The notes under the pieces were generated by a model. The model had not been told where the DNA came from. It saw nothing but the letters and a program-made list of their open reading frames with translations, and did not search any database. From Mesorhizobium amorphae (GTDB taxonomy: Bacteria; Pseudomonadota; Alphaproteobacteria; Rhizobiales; Rhizobiaceae): DNA of 45,426 nucleotides. Position 1 is the first letter of the stretch. Each line of letters opens with the position of its first letter. The stretch lies in assembly GCA_003240775.1 (NCBI GenBank), contig QFNI01000031.1, positions 1 to 45,426 of the forward strand, read 5' to 3'. The position numbers and the translations under genes were made by a program. Positions 16,407 to 24,250 of the stretch are shown in pieces.

Positions 16407-17378
16407 ATGTCGAAGAGAATGGCGCTGCGTTGGGCAGCCGCGATGGCAGCCGTCATGCTCGGCTTCGCGCCAGCGCGGGCCGAAGCGCCCGAGAAGGCGC
16501 CGGACGGGGCGAGCGCCTATGTCGTGGATGCCGGTTTCTCCGAGGTCGATCTCGGCGCATGGCCGCTCGTCGAGGATTTCGATGCGATGCTGGCGGACAA
16601 CGGCCTTGCCCGCCGCGATGCGGACATCACCGCTCTGGAAAAGGCTTTGCTTCTGATCGACATGGCGGAGCCGCCTCTGCCGCGCGTGCGATATGCCGTC
16701 CGCCTGTCGCAGCGGAGCGAAGGCCCCATGCCCGTGAGCCTTCTCGAAGTCTATCGCTTCAATCTCGGCCCGAAGATCAGAGCCGAGGCAGCCGATGCCT
16801 ATGGTGAAGAGAACACCGCCGATGCAGCAGCCTTCGGCGTCGGACCCCATGTCGGATGGCGGTTTGCGATGCAGCCGTCGACAAAGGCCGCCGCAATCCT
16901 GCTCGCTGCCGGACGAAAGGAAGTGTCGGAGAAGGATGCGGAGAGAGCATCGTGCTTCGGGCGAAGCTGCCTGTCGCTCGACACGGCCGACGCCTTGAAA
17001 CCATGGGACGAAGCTCAACAACAGCCTATCCGGCTTCCCGCCCTTCCCTACCCGGCGATCATCGCCTCGGGCTCGGGAGAGGACGGCTACGAGGAAGAGG
17101 TATCGGCTGCGGTCGCTCTTTCGATGGCGGTCGCGATCGGCCTTGCCACCGCGGATGCCGAGGGAGTCGCCTGGACGGGCAACAACGCGAACACCGACAG
17201 CCCCTATGTGGCTCTCGTGATCGATCGCAACACCGGACAGGAGATCATGACGGACGCCGTGATGGGCGTGGCGAAAACCGGCAAGGACAATGAGGAGCGC
17301 TGGATCAGGCGCACCGGCAGTGTGCTCGATGGCGCCGTCAGCGCAAGTTTCCAGACAGCCACCGGGCCGATGCCGTGA
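16407..17378 (+). CDS. Exported protein of unknown function
   Basis: Protein of 323 residues that I do not recognise. MSKRMALRWAAAMAAVMLGF and a following small-residue run (APARA) make a signal peptide of about 25 residues. The mature protein is acidic and Ala-rich, with two close cysteines (ASCFGRSCLSLD, about 190-202) that may form a disulfide. A C-terminal region is predicted mixed alpha/beta by eye (AVALSMAVAIGLATADAEGV; VALVIDRNTGQEIMTDAVMG). GGAG lies 9 nt before the ATG at 16407; an open frame extending upstream crosses site C and was rejected. The gene is coupled by a GTGA overlap to crystallin copy 2, so the two products probably act together in the periplasm or at the surface. Confidence 0.75.
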   Translation: MSKRMALRWAAAMAAVMLGFAPARAEAPEKAPDGASAYVVDAGFSEVDLGAWPLVEDFDAMLADNGLARRDADITALEKALLLIDMAEPPLPRVRYAVRLSQRSEGPMPVSLLEVYRFNLGPKIRAEAADAYGEENTADAAAFGVGPHVGWRFAMQPSTKAAAILLAAGRKEVSEKDAERASCFGRSCLSLDTADALKPWDEAQQQPIRLPALPYPAIIASGSGEDGYEEEVSAAVALSMAVAIGLATADAEGVAWTGNNANTDSPYVALVIDRNTGQEIMTDAVMGVAKTGKDNEERWIRRTGSVLDGAVSASFQTATGPMP

Positions 17379-17869
17379 ATGGCGCCAACCTCGCCATCGC
17401 TTTCATCATCGCGGCGAGTGTGAGCTTTTCGTCGCCGTCCGTTTCGGCGCAGCAGGCACCTGGCACCGGGCCGCTTCGGGGAGAACCGCATCCGGATGAC
17501 CGCGGCAAGCGCATCCTCAAGCCGCCGCCGGAGCAGAGAGGGCCGTTCGCGCGCCTCATGGTGGGATGCGTCTTTTATGAGGAGGCCGACTACCGAGGCC
17601 GATCCACCGAGTACCGACAACTGCTCGGCGTGAAGCCGGGCAACCATGTCGACGACGCGGCCTATGTAGGCGACGCCATGAACGACAGGTTCTCGAGTTT
17701 TCGATGTGTGACGCCCTGCCGGGCCGTGCTCTACACCGAAGCGAACTTCCGGGGGGATGCGTCGCATGCCTCCAGTCAGGCGCCCGACATGCGAACTGTT
17801 TCCGGCCCGACACGCAGCGGATTCAACGATGTCGTCTCATCGCTCAAGGTCATCTGCCGCGTCTTCTGA
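17375..17869 (+). CDS. Exported betagamma-crystallin-type protein, copy 2
   Basis: Secreted protein of 164 residues. The GTG start overlaps the stop of the preceding gene (GTGA), and the N-terminus NGANLAIAFIIAASVSFSS makes a signal peptide ending near SVSAQ. A Pro/Arg-rich linker (27-60) precedes a domain with the aromatic opening CVFYEEADYRGRS (65-77), a second strand block AVLYTEANFRGDAS, and two calcium motifs NDRFSS (103-108) and NDVVSS (151-156). The Y-x-E-A-x-F/Y-R-G pattern is the classic betagamma-crystallin Greek-key signature and is clearest in this copy. Cysteines 65, 111, 115 and 161 parallel those of copy 1. It is operonic with the unknown exported protein at 16407. Confidence 0.87.
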   Translation: MNGANLAIAFIIAASVSFSSPSVSAQQAPGTGPLRGEPHPDDRGKRILKPPPEQRGPFARLMVGCVFYEEADYRGRSTEYRQLLGVKPGNHVDDAAYVGDAMNDRFSSFRCVTPCRAVLYTEANFRGDASHASSQAPDMRTVSGPTRSGFNDVVSSLKVICRVF

Positions 17870-17906
17870 CTCTTGTGACATCCAAAGTTGATGCCACAGC
17901 GGGGTT

Positions 17907-18485
17907 TCAAAGGCTGACCTCCACGGGCCGATAAACGGCGTCACGCTCGCCTGCGTCCAGCTGCAGCATGGGACGGGCCTGGAAGTCGTGGCGCTTCGCG
18001 ATGAAGTTCCACGGAATGGACAGGATGCGGGTGTTGTAGGCTTCCACATTGCCATTGTAGATCCTGCGGGCCGCCGCGATCTGATCCTCCGCCTCCTCGA
18101 GCTGCTGCTGCAAGGTGCGGATGTTGGTGGTCGCCGTGATCTCCGGCGTGTGCTCCGCATAGGCGAAGAAGCTGCGCAGGCTGGCGGAGAGTTCGGCTTC
18201 CGCTTTCTGAACGCGCTCGGGATCGTGGGTTTCGAGAGACTGCGCCGCAGCCCGCCGCGCCTCGACGACCTTGTCGATGATAGCTTGTTCATGCCGCATC
18301 GCTGCCGACACGGCCTTGAGGAGGTTCGGCACCAGTTGGTGGCGTCGCTTCATCTGGACCTCGATGCCGGCCCAAGCCGATTTGACCTTCTGGTCTGCCG
18401 CAAAAAGACTGTTCCGGAAGAGGATGTAGCCGACGACAACGGCCATCACAGCGACGATCAGAAATTCCACGGGGGGCTCCAGCAT
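17907..18485 (-). CDS. lemA: LemA family protein
   Basis: Membrane-anchored protein of 192 residues. One N-terminal transmembrane segment (about 8-23, EFLIVAVMAVVVGYILF) is followed by a long helical domain with the LemA hallmarks: SAWAGIEVQMKRRHQLVPNL, the AEAELSASLRSFFAYAEHTP segment, and the ARRIYNGNVEAYNTRILSIP and NFIAKRHDFQARP block near the end. LemA proteins are widespread with no settled biochemical role. The start at 18485 overlaps the stop of the upstream DUF3137-type gene (TGATG), so the pair is translationally coupled. Longer in-frame sequence upstream is a shadow of that gene. Confidence 0.92.
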   Translation of the reverse strand: MLEPPVEFLIVAVMAVVVGYILFRNSLFAADQKVKSAWAGIEVQMKRRHQLVPNLLKAVSAAMRHEQAIIDKVVEARRAAAQSLETHDPERVQKAEAELSASLRSFFAYAEHTPEITATTNIRTLQQQLEEAEDQIAAARRIYNGNVEAYNTRILSIPWNFIAKRHDFQARPMLQLDAGERDAVYRPVEVSL

Positions 18486-19513
18486 CAATCGAGATAGGTT
18501 TTGGCGCGCGCTGCGGCGGCGATGCACTCTTCGAGCGCAGCTTCGGTCCAGGCATCGTGATCCCGGGTGGTGAGCGGATGGAACGCCACGGCACTGAGGA
18601 AGGCGGTTCTTTCACCGACGATCAGGTTCACGAGCCAGAAGCGCTCGAACAGGCTCGTCAGCAGCGTCTGCAGTGCTGGGGTGACGATGCGGAAGACTGG
18701 CAGCACATCGCACGCACCCGGTGCGGCCACGAAGAAGCGCAGGTTGAATGCGCTGGAGCCCGTGTCGAGTGTCGTGGCGATGCGCACGAAGCGCACCTGC
18801 ATGAAACGGTGCAGGATTTCGAGGCGCAGTCCCGCGCGTCGGCGCTGCGGAAACGCGACGAGCATCGCGAGCATCGTCGCAGTGGCATCCGCATCGGGCT
18901 GTCCGGCTTTTCGGTGAGCCTCGGGAACGCTCTCCAGGGGGATGGTGGCCTTCTTGAGCAGGAACCGGAAGGGCGAGCCGTCCGGGAACGTGCCGCTGAA
19001 CTCGTCCGGCATTGCGTTCGACGCGTCGCCACCTGCCTGGACGGAAAAGGTGAGAGCCGTGTGGACATCTCCGATCATCGCGCGCAGGCGCTCGTTCCTT
19101 TCCGGTGTGAGGATGCCTCGATGAACGAGCCCCTGCCGCGAGGCAGCGTCCCGAACGGGCGCGCGGATGGCGGGCAGCGTCCCAGTGGTCTTGCGCGCTC
19201 GCGCCAGACGGGAGGTTCCGATCCACGCGATGGCGGCGAAGCCAAGGATGACGAGCGCGAAGTGGGCCAGGAAGCCGCCTTGAGACGGAGCGATCAACGC
19301 GGCGAGGATCGCAGGCAGCAGCATCACCGCACCGAAGGCGGCGATGGCGATGATCAGCAGGACGCGAAGCAGGCTTCTGGCCGTCGTCGGGGTCGCCGGC
19401 CTGGGCGAGGCAGATGACTGTGTTGTCCCCTCGCGCGTGAGCGGATCCCAACCCGCGGACTGGTCGGCAGGCCCTGGCTCTTGTCGCTCCAAATGCACCA
19501 AACCTGACCACAT
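18485..19513 (-). CDS. DUF3137-type membrane protein, partner of LemA
   Basis: Inner-membrane protein of 342 residues. Residues 1 to about 45 are polar; two hydrophobic segments follow (ARSLLRVLLIIAIAAFGAVM and the GGFLAHFALVILGFAAIAWI helix), then a soluble domain of about 230 residues with DEFSGTFPDGSPFRFLLKKA and LRLEILHRFMQVRFVRIATT. Proteins of this architecture (DUF3137) are commonly found next to LemA, as here. No enzymatic motif is visible. The start MWSGLVHLERQE at 19513 was chosen because it follows site D by 65 nt, the spacing seen for sites A and B; longer in-frame starts would include site D in the coding region. The start is the least certain part. Confidence 0.8.
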   Translation of the reverse strand: MWSGLVHLERQEPGPADQSAGWDPLTREGTTQSSASPRPATPTTARSLLRVLLIIAIAAFGAVMLLPAILAALIAPSQGGFLAHFALVILGFAAIAWIGTSRLARARKTTGTLPAIRAPVRDAASRQGLVHRGILTPERNERLRAMIGDVHTALTFSVQAGGDASNAMPDEFSGTFPDGSPFRFLLKKATIPLESVPEAHRKAGQPDADATATMLAMLVAFPQRRRAGLRLEILHRFMQVRFVRIATTLDTGSSAFNLRFFVAAPGACDVLPVFRIVTPALQTLLTSLFERFWLVNLIVGERTAFLSAVAFHPLTTRDHDAWTEAALEECIAAAARAKTYLD

Positions 19514-19578
19514 GCATTCCCAGACATTCGTCGGCGTCTCACAACAGGCAGGGTGATCGAGACGCAGCGTGCCTGCAC

Positions 19579-19594
19579 CCTCCATTTGACGGGG
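19579..19594. promoter_or_regulatory. Island palindrome, site D (between LemA/DUF3137 operon and crystallin copy 3)
   Basis: On the minus strand it reads CCCCGTCAAATGGAGG, 13 of 16 identical to sites A and B. It ends 65 nt before the ATG at 19513 and lies 83 nt from the ATG at 19678. The symmetric core is less perfect than at A and B. It may control one or both divergent units. Confidence 0.5.
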
Positions 19595-19677
19595 GCGATC
19601 CGTTTCATCGGGGTCTAGGTCTCGCGGCACGAGGGGTGGAAGCCCTCTTTTGGCGCGCAAGACAGAGGATGCGGGAC

Positions 19678-20499
19678 ATGAAGGCGTGGCTTTTTCTGGC
19701 GGGCATGGCCGTGGCGACGCTGACCCTCTCCATGACGGGTAACGCCTCGGCGCAGGATGGTCGCGGCGTTTATGGCTGCACCATCTACGAGCATGTGAGA
19801 GGCGGGGGAAACCTGCAGCGGCACACCGTCGACAGGCTGGTCAGCGAAAGCCCGGGCGTGCGCTTCTACGATCGTCAGGTCCGCTATGTCGGCGACGCGT
19901 GGAACGACATGATCTCCTCGATAGCCTGCGACAAGAACGAAAAGGTCTCCTGCTATGCCGTCGTCTATGCGGATATCGATTTCGGCTTGCCCAACAACGG
20001 CGTCTATCCGAACGGCAAAGTGCCCACCAATCTGGGCAAAGACTGGAACGACAGGATCTCCTCGTTCAAGGTGACCTGCGAGATGAAGGTGCTGCGCTCG
20101 TCGGCCGAGATGAGCGATGCCGTGCGCATCGACCCCAACCGGCTTCCGAGCCTGCGCAGAATCGAGAACGTCAACGGTCGCAATCGCGATCTCGAGCTGA
20201 CGACCGGGGACACGATCGTCATCCGCGGCAAGGGGTTCGCCGTGCCCGGCCGCGACAGCCTTCAGGGCTGGCTGGTCGGAGCAGAGAGCGGGGGCATCTA
20301 TCTGCACATCGCCGACGTGACCGACACCAAGATCGTCGCCCGCTTGACGCAGACGAGTGCTGCGCGAACGCTCTGGAACCGCAACGAGCGTCAGGCGATC
20401 CGGCTCACGCTGAGGGGGGACGACTGGGACCGCGATGTCAGCCTGAACATGCCGAACTCGGTCTATCTGTGCGTGCCCAACGACCCCCTGTGCCGGTGA
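19678..20499 (+). CDS. Exported betagamma-crystallin-type protein, copy 3, with C-terminal beta-sandwich extension
   Basis: Secreted protein of 273 residues. MKAWLFLAGMAVATLTLSMT and an ASA-Q site make the signal peptide (about 1-26). The crystallin-type part (31-135) has the aromatic opening YGCTIYEHVRGGG and calcium motifs NDMISS (76-81) and NDRISS (124-129), plus cysteines 34, 84, 92 and 134. Residues about 150-273 form an extra domain absent from the other copies; LTTGDTIVIRGKGFAVPGRD resembles the first strands of an IPT/TIG-type beta-sandwich. The ATG at 19678 has AGAGG 9 nt upstream; the in-frame ATG at 19669 is too close to that site. Site D lies 83 nt upstream. It is the right border of the island. 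Confidence 0.85.
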   Translation: MKAWLFLAGMAVATLTLSMTGNASAQDGRGVYGCTIYEHVRGGGNLQRHTVDRLVSESPGVRFYDRQVRYVGDAWNDMISSIACDKNEKVSCYAVVYADIDFGLPNNGVYPNGKVPTNLGKDWNDRISSFKVTCEMKVLRSSAEMSDAVRIDPNRLPSLRRIENVNGRNRDLELTTGDTIVIRGKGFAVPGRDSLQGWLVGAESGGIYLHIADVTDTKIVARLTQTSAARTLWNRNERQAIRLTLRGDDWDRDVSLNMPNSVYLCVPNDPLCR

Positions 20500-20522
20500 A
20501 AGGTTCCGTGAGGGGACAGGAG

Positions 20523-20581
20523 TTGGCGAAAGCTGTCTCAGGCCTGGCTTGGGGCAAACACCGTTGCACGCCTTTCGCCAA
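20523..20581. repeat. 10-bp perfect inverted repeat downstream of crystallin copy 3
   Basis: TTGGCGAAAG (20523-20532) and CTTTCGCCAA (20572-20581) are perfect inverted repeats separated by 39 nt, starting 24 nt after the stop of crystallin copy 3. It could fold the 3' end of that transcript. There is no T-run, so terminator function is uncertain. The arms do not match the island palindrome. Confidence 0.4.
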
Positions 20582-20661
20582 GTGACGTTTTCCGTCAGCG
20601 GACGCCTGCATGGATAGCCAGGATCGCCGCACCCACCGGAACGGCCACCGTTTCAACTCCG

Positions 20662-20692
20662 CCTGCCGGAAAGCCCTGGCTTTCGAGGCAGG
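20662..20692. promoter_or_regulatory. Strong hairpin and -35-like TTGACA upstream of the alcohol dehydrogenase
   Basis: CCTGCC and GAAAGCC pair with GGCTTTC and GGCAGG (20662-20692) to give a nearly continuous 13-bp stem with small bulges. A TTGACA follows directly at 20693-20698, which could be the -35 box of the dehydrogenase promoter, although no good -10 was found at 17 nt. The hairpin may be an upstream terminator insulating the dehydrogenase from the island. Confidence 0.4.
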
Positions 20693-20780
20693 TTGACACG
20701 GAAGCCGATCTTCTGTTCCGACCCCTGATCGGACATGCGCGAGCCGTCCGATGCCGTTCGCAGGGGGTGACCACCGCAGC

Positions 20781-21824
<1,044 letters not shown>

Positions 21825-22081
21825 GGGGGGAGGCAGGTAACGGGCTGCAAGGTCGAAGGATCGCCTGTGACGGCTTTCGGGGATAACCTCTTCCGCGGCG
21901 CAATGCCGTCGCCGACTCGCAATCCCGCAGAAACTCGACCGTCGGCCGGTCTCCATGGCGTGACATAAGCCTGACTGCACTACTGGGGCAGAAAAAACCC
22001 GTCGTTTCAAGAACTCGAACGCCTCCAGCTTGGGCAACATGGCGTTGCGACCCCGCAACTTTCCAACATCAGCACGCTGGC

Positions 22082-23131
22082 TCAGCCAGCGGCTGAGGTG
22101 AACTCCGATCCTTCGGGCCATGCCGGCGCACAGCTTTCGCCGACGATGAGCGCGGGCTGGAAGATGACGTTGCGCGGCGGCAGTTCGGTGCCACGCGCGA
22201 TGCGATCGGCGAGCAGGCGAACGGCTTCGGCCGTCATGTCACCGAGAGGGTGCTCGGTTCGGGTGAGGCGGGGGCGCAAGCCTCCGATGCCCGGAATCGT
22301 GTCGGTCGAAGCTATCGAGATGTCGTCGGGACAGCGCAGGCCGAGATCGGCGAGCGCCCGCATCACGCCCAGCGCCATCAGCCCGTTGGCGACATAAAGA
22401 GCGGAGGGGCGGTCGGCGCGCTCCAGCATGTGACGGGCGGCGGAATAGGCGGCATCCTCGCGAAATTCCCCGGAGCGCAGATGCTCTGGCATGGGCGCAA
22501 CGACGCCGCGAGCATGCATGGCCTGAAGCATGCCCTCGAGACGCTCCTTGGCGGTGGTGAGGTGCAAAGGACCGGTGATCGAGCCGATCCGGCGATGGCC
22601 GATGTCCAGAAGGTAGCCCGCCGCCTGCCTGCCAGCCGACGCATTGTCCAGGGTCACCGAGTCGTGGCGAATACCCTCCACCGTGCGCCCGAAGAGCAAG
22701 GTGGGCAACCGGCGGACATCGCTCGCGCCTGCACGGCCTGCGTAGAGCGAGGGATCGCCAACAGGTACCAGGATCATGCCGTCACAGGACAGAGAGCGCA
22801 CGCGCTCGATGATCCGCCGCTCGGCCTCCAGCTTTTCGTCGCTGTTGAAGACCACCAGCGAATAGCCCCACGCTCCGACCGCCGCCTCGGCCGCAACCAC
22901 CACGCGATTGAAGAAGGGGTTGGCGAGGTCGGCCACCACGAGCGCGATCAACTGACTGCGTCCGTGCTTGAGGCCGCGCGCGGCCGACGACGGCGCATAG
23001 TCGAGCGCGCCGATGGCAGCGGTCACACGCGCGCGCAGTTCCGGGCTGACATAGGCGGAATCGTTGACGACGGCCGACACGGTGGCCGTGGAGACGCCGG
23101 CAGCCTTTGCCACATCGCGGATTGTCGTCAT
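22082..23131 (-). CDS. LacI-family transcription repressor
   Basis: Repressor of 349 residues. The N-terminal HTH (TIRDVAKAAGVSTATVSAVV) and hinge (YAPSSAARGLKHGRSQLIAL) are followed by a periplasmic-binding-protein-like effector domain (LVVADLANPFFNRVVVAAEA; GSITGPLHLTTAKERLEGM). It diverges from a ribose-type importer operon, which it should repress in the absence of a sugar-like inducer. A dyad at 23138-23151 lies only 6 nt upstream of its own ATG, with no clear Shine-Dalgarno between, implying autoregulation. The effector is unknown. Confidence 0.94.
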   Translation of the reverse strand: MTTIRDVAKAAGVSTATVSAVVNDSAYVSPELRARVTAAIGALDYAPSSAARGLKHGRSQLIALVVADLANPFFNRVVVAAEAAVGAWGYSLVVFNSDEKLEAERRIIERVRSLSCDGMILVPVGDPSLYAGRAGASDVRRLPTLLFGRTVEGIRHDSVTLDNASAGRQAAGYLLDIGHRRIGSITGPLHLTTAKERLEGMLQAMHARGVVAPMPEHLRSGEFREDAAYSAARHMLERADRPSALYVANGLMALGVMRALADLGLRCPDDISIASTDTIPGIGGLRPRLTRTEHPLGDMTAEAVRLLADRIARGTELPPRNVIFQPALIVGESCAPAWPEGSEFTSAAG

Positions 23132-23137
23132 CGTCTA

Positions 23138-23151
23138 GCTAACCGTTTAGC
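23138..23151. promoter_or_regulatory. LacI-type operator, regulator-proximal
   Basis: GCTAACCGTTTAGC is a near-perfect 14-nt dyad centred on CG (one mismatched pair), the form expected of LacI-family operators. It sits between the repressor ATG and the divergent importer operon. Confidence 0.65.
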
Positions 23152-23218
23152 CAACACTGAATTGTCGCAGCTTGGCTGTCTATAGGCAAAAATCACAGTT
23201 CATATCTTGATTTGAGTT

Positions 23219-23273
23219 CCAGACTGGTGAAGTCTGGCAAAACGTTTCGTTCTGTTCGCTAGAGGAAGCGAAC
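23219..23273. promoter_or_regulatory. Importer leader with LacI-like half-palindrome and two hairpins
   Basis: Three dyads occur in 55 nt upstream of the binding-protein gene. CCAGACT-GGTGA-AGTCTGG (23219-23237) is a perfect 7-bp stem; CAAAACGTTTCG around 23238-23249 contains the CG-centred palindrome AAACGTTT, a second LacI-like operator; GTTCGCT-AGAGGA-AGCGAAC (23254-23273) is another perfect 7-bp stem ending 18 nt before the start. The Shine-Dalgarno GGGAGG follows at 23281-23286. The CG palindrome is probably the operator; the flanking stems may be RNA structures in the leader. Confidence 0.5.
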
Positions 23274-23291
23274 TGGTTCTGGGAGGATACC

Positions 23292-24239
23292 ATGGCACGG
23301 AATCTGGCTCGCGCGCTGGGCGCGCTGGCGGCAATCGGATTGGCGGGCAGCACGGCACTCGCCCAGGAAAAACCGCTTCTCGGCATCGTTTCCATATCGG
23401 CCACGGAAGCCAACAACATGCGCTACATCAAAGGCGCGGAGGCCGCGGCTGCTGAGCTCGGCTGGGAAGTCAGCGTGATCGACGCGGCCGGCAGCGCCGA
23501 CCAAGCAAATGCCGCCATCCAGAATTTCGCCCAGCGCGGCGCGCATGCCGTGGTGGACATGGTGTTCCCATGGTCCTCGATCGGAGCGGGGCTGGAAGCC
23601 GCGGGCGCTCAGAACATCCCGGTGGTCACCTGGGGCGGAGGGCTCGGCTCGACGGTCGCTGCGACCAACGGCTCGGGCGGGCCGATGGCCGTGCCGGTGG
23701 TGGAGAAGATGGTCGAGGACATGGGCGGCAAGGGCAGTGTGCTGGCGCTTACCTACCGCACCGGCGAGGTGTGCCGGAATCGCGAGGTGGCGATGGACGA
23801 GATCCTGGCCAAGCACCCCGACATCACCGTCACCAAGAACGAGGTCCGCATTCCCGGTTATTTCGAGGACGGCGGGCAGTATGCCAATGCCTGGCTTGCC
23901 TCGCACCCTGCGGGAGACGAGCCTCTCGCCATCTGGGGATGCTGGGATGACCCGGCCATCGGCGCGATCAGCTCGCTGCGCGCCCAAGGGCGAGACGACG
24001 TCAAGGTCTACGGCGTCAACGGCAACGCCCAGGCGCTGGAGAACATCAAGAACGGCTTCATGACGGCGACCGCCTGGCAGGACAGCTACACCGAAGGCTT
24101 CAACATGGTGAAGATGGTCAAGGAGATCACCGACGCCGGCAGCGCCTGGCAGCCCAAGGCTGCGGAAGTTCCGGCCGTAATGGTGACGAAAGAGACCGTC
24201 GAGCAGTTCCTGAAGGAGCACCCCGAGGCCGTTCAGTAG
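23292..24239 (+). CDS. Periplasmic sugar-binding protein, ribose/RbsB type
   Basis: Secreted binding protein of 315 residues. Signal peptide MARNLARALGALAAIGLAGS, cleavage near ALAQ. The mature domain starts EKPLLGIVSISATEANNMRY and has the type-1 periplasmic-binding segments GSADQANAAIQNFAQRGAHA, IPVVTWGGG and PLAIWGCWDDPAIGAISSL, the last being the hinge and ligand region typical of RbsB-like proteins. Strong SD GGGAGG upstream. First gene of the LacI-controlled operon: binding protein, ATPase, permease, metallo-beta-lactamase-fold hydrolase. The ligand is a carbohydrate or related small molecule. Confidence 0.92.
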   Translation: MARNLARALGALAAIGLAGSTALAQEKPLLGIVSISATEANNMRYIKGAEAAAAELGWEVSVIDAAGSADQANAAIQNFAQRGAHAVVDMVFPWSSIGAGLEAAGAQNIPVVTWGGGLGSTVAATNGSGGPMAVPVVEKMVEDMGGKGSVLALTYRTGEVCRNREVAMDEILAKHPDITVTKNEVRIPGYFEDGGQYANAWLASHPAGDEPLAIWGCWDDPAIGAISSLRAQGRDDVKVYGVNGNAQALENIKNGFMTATAWQDSYTEGFNMVKMVKEITDAGSAWQPKAAEVPAVMVTKETVEQFLKEHPEAVQ

Positions 24240-24250
24240 AACACGGGACA

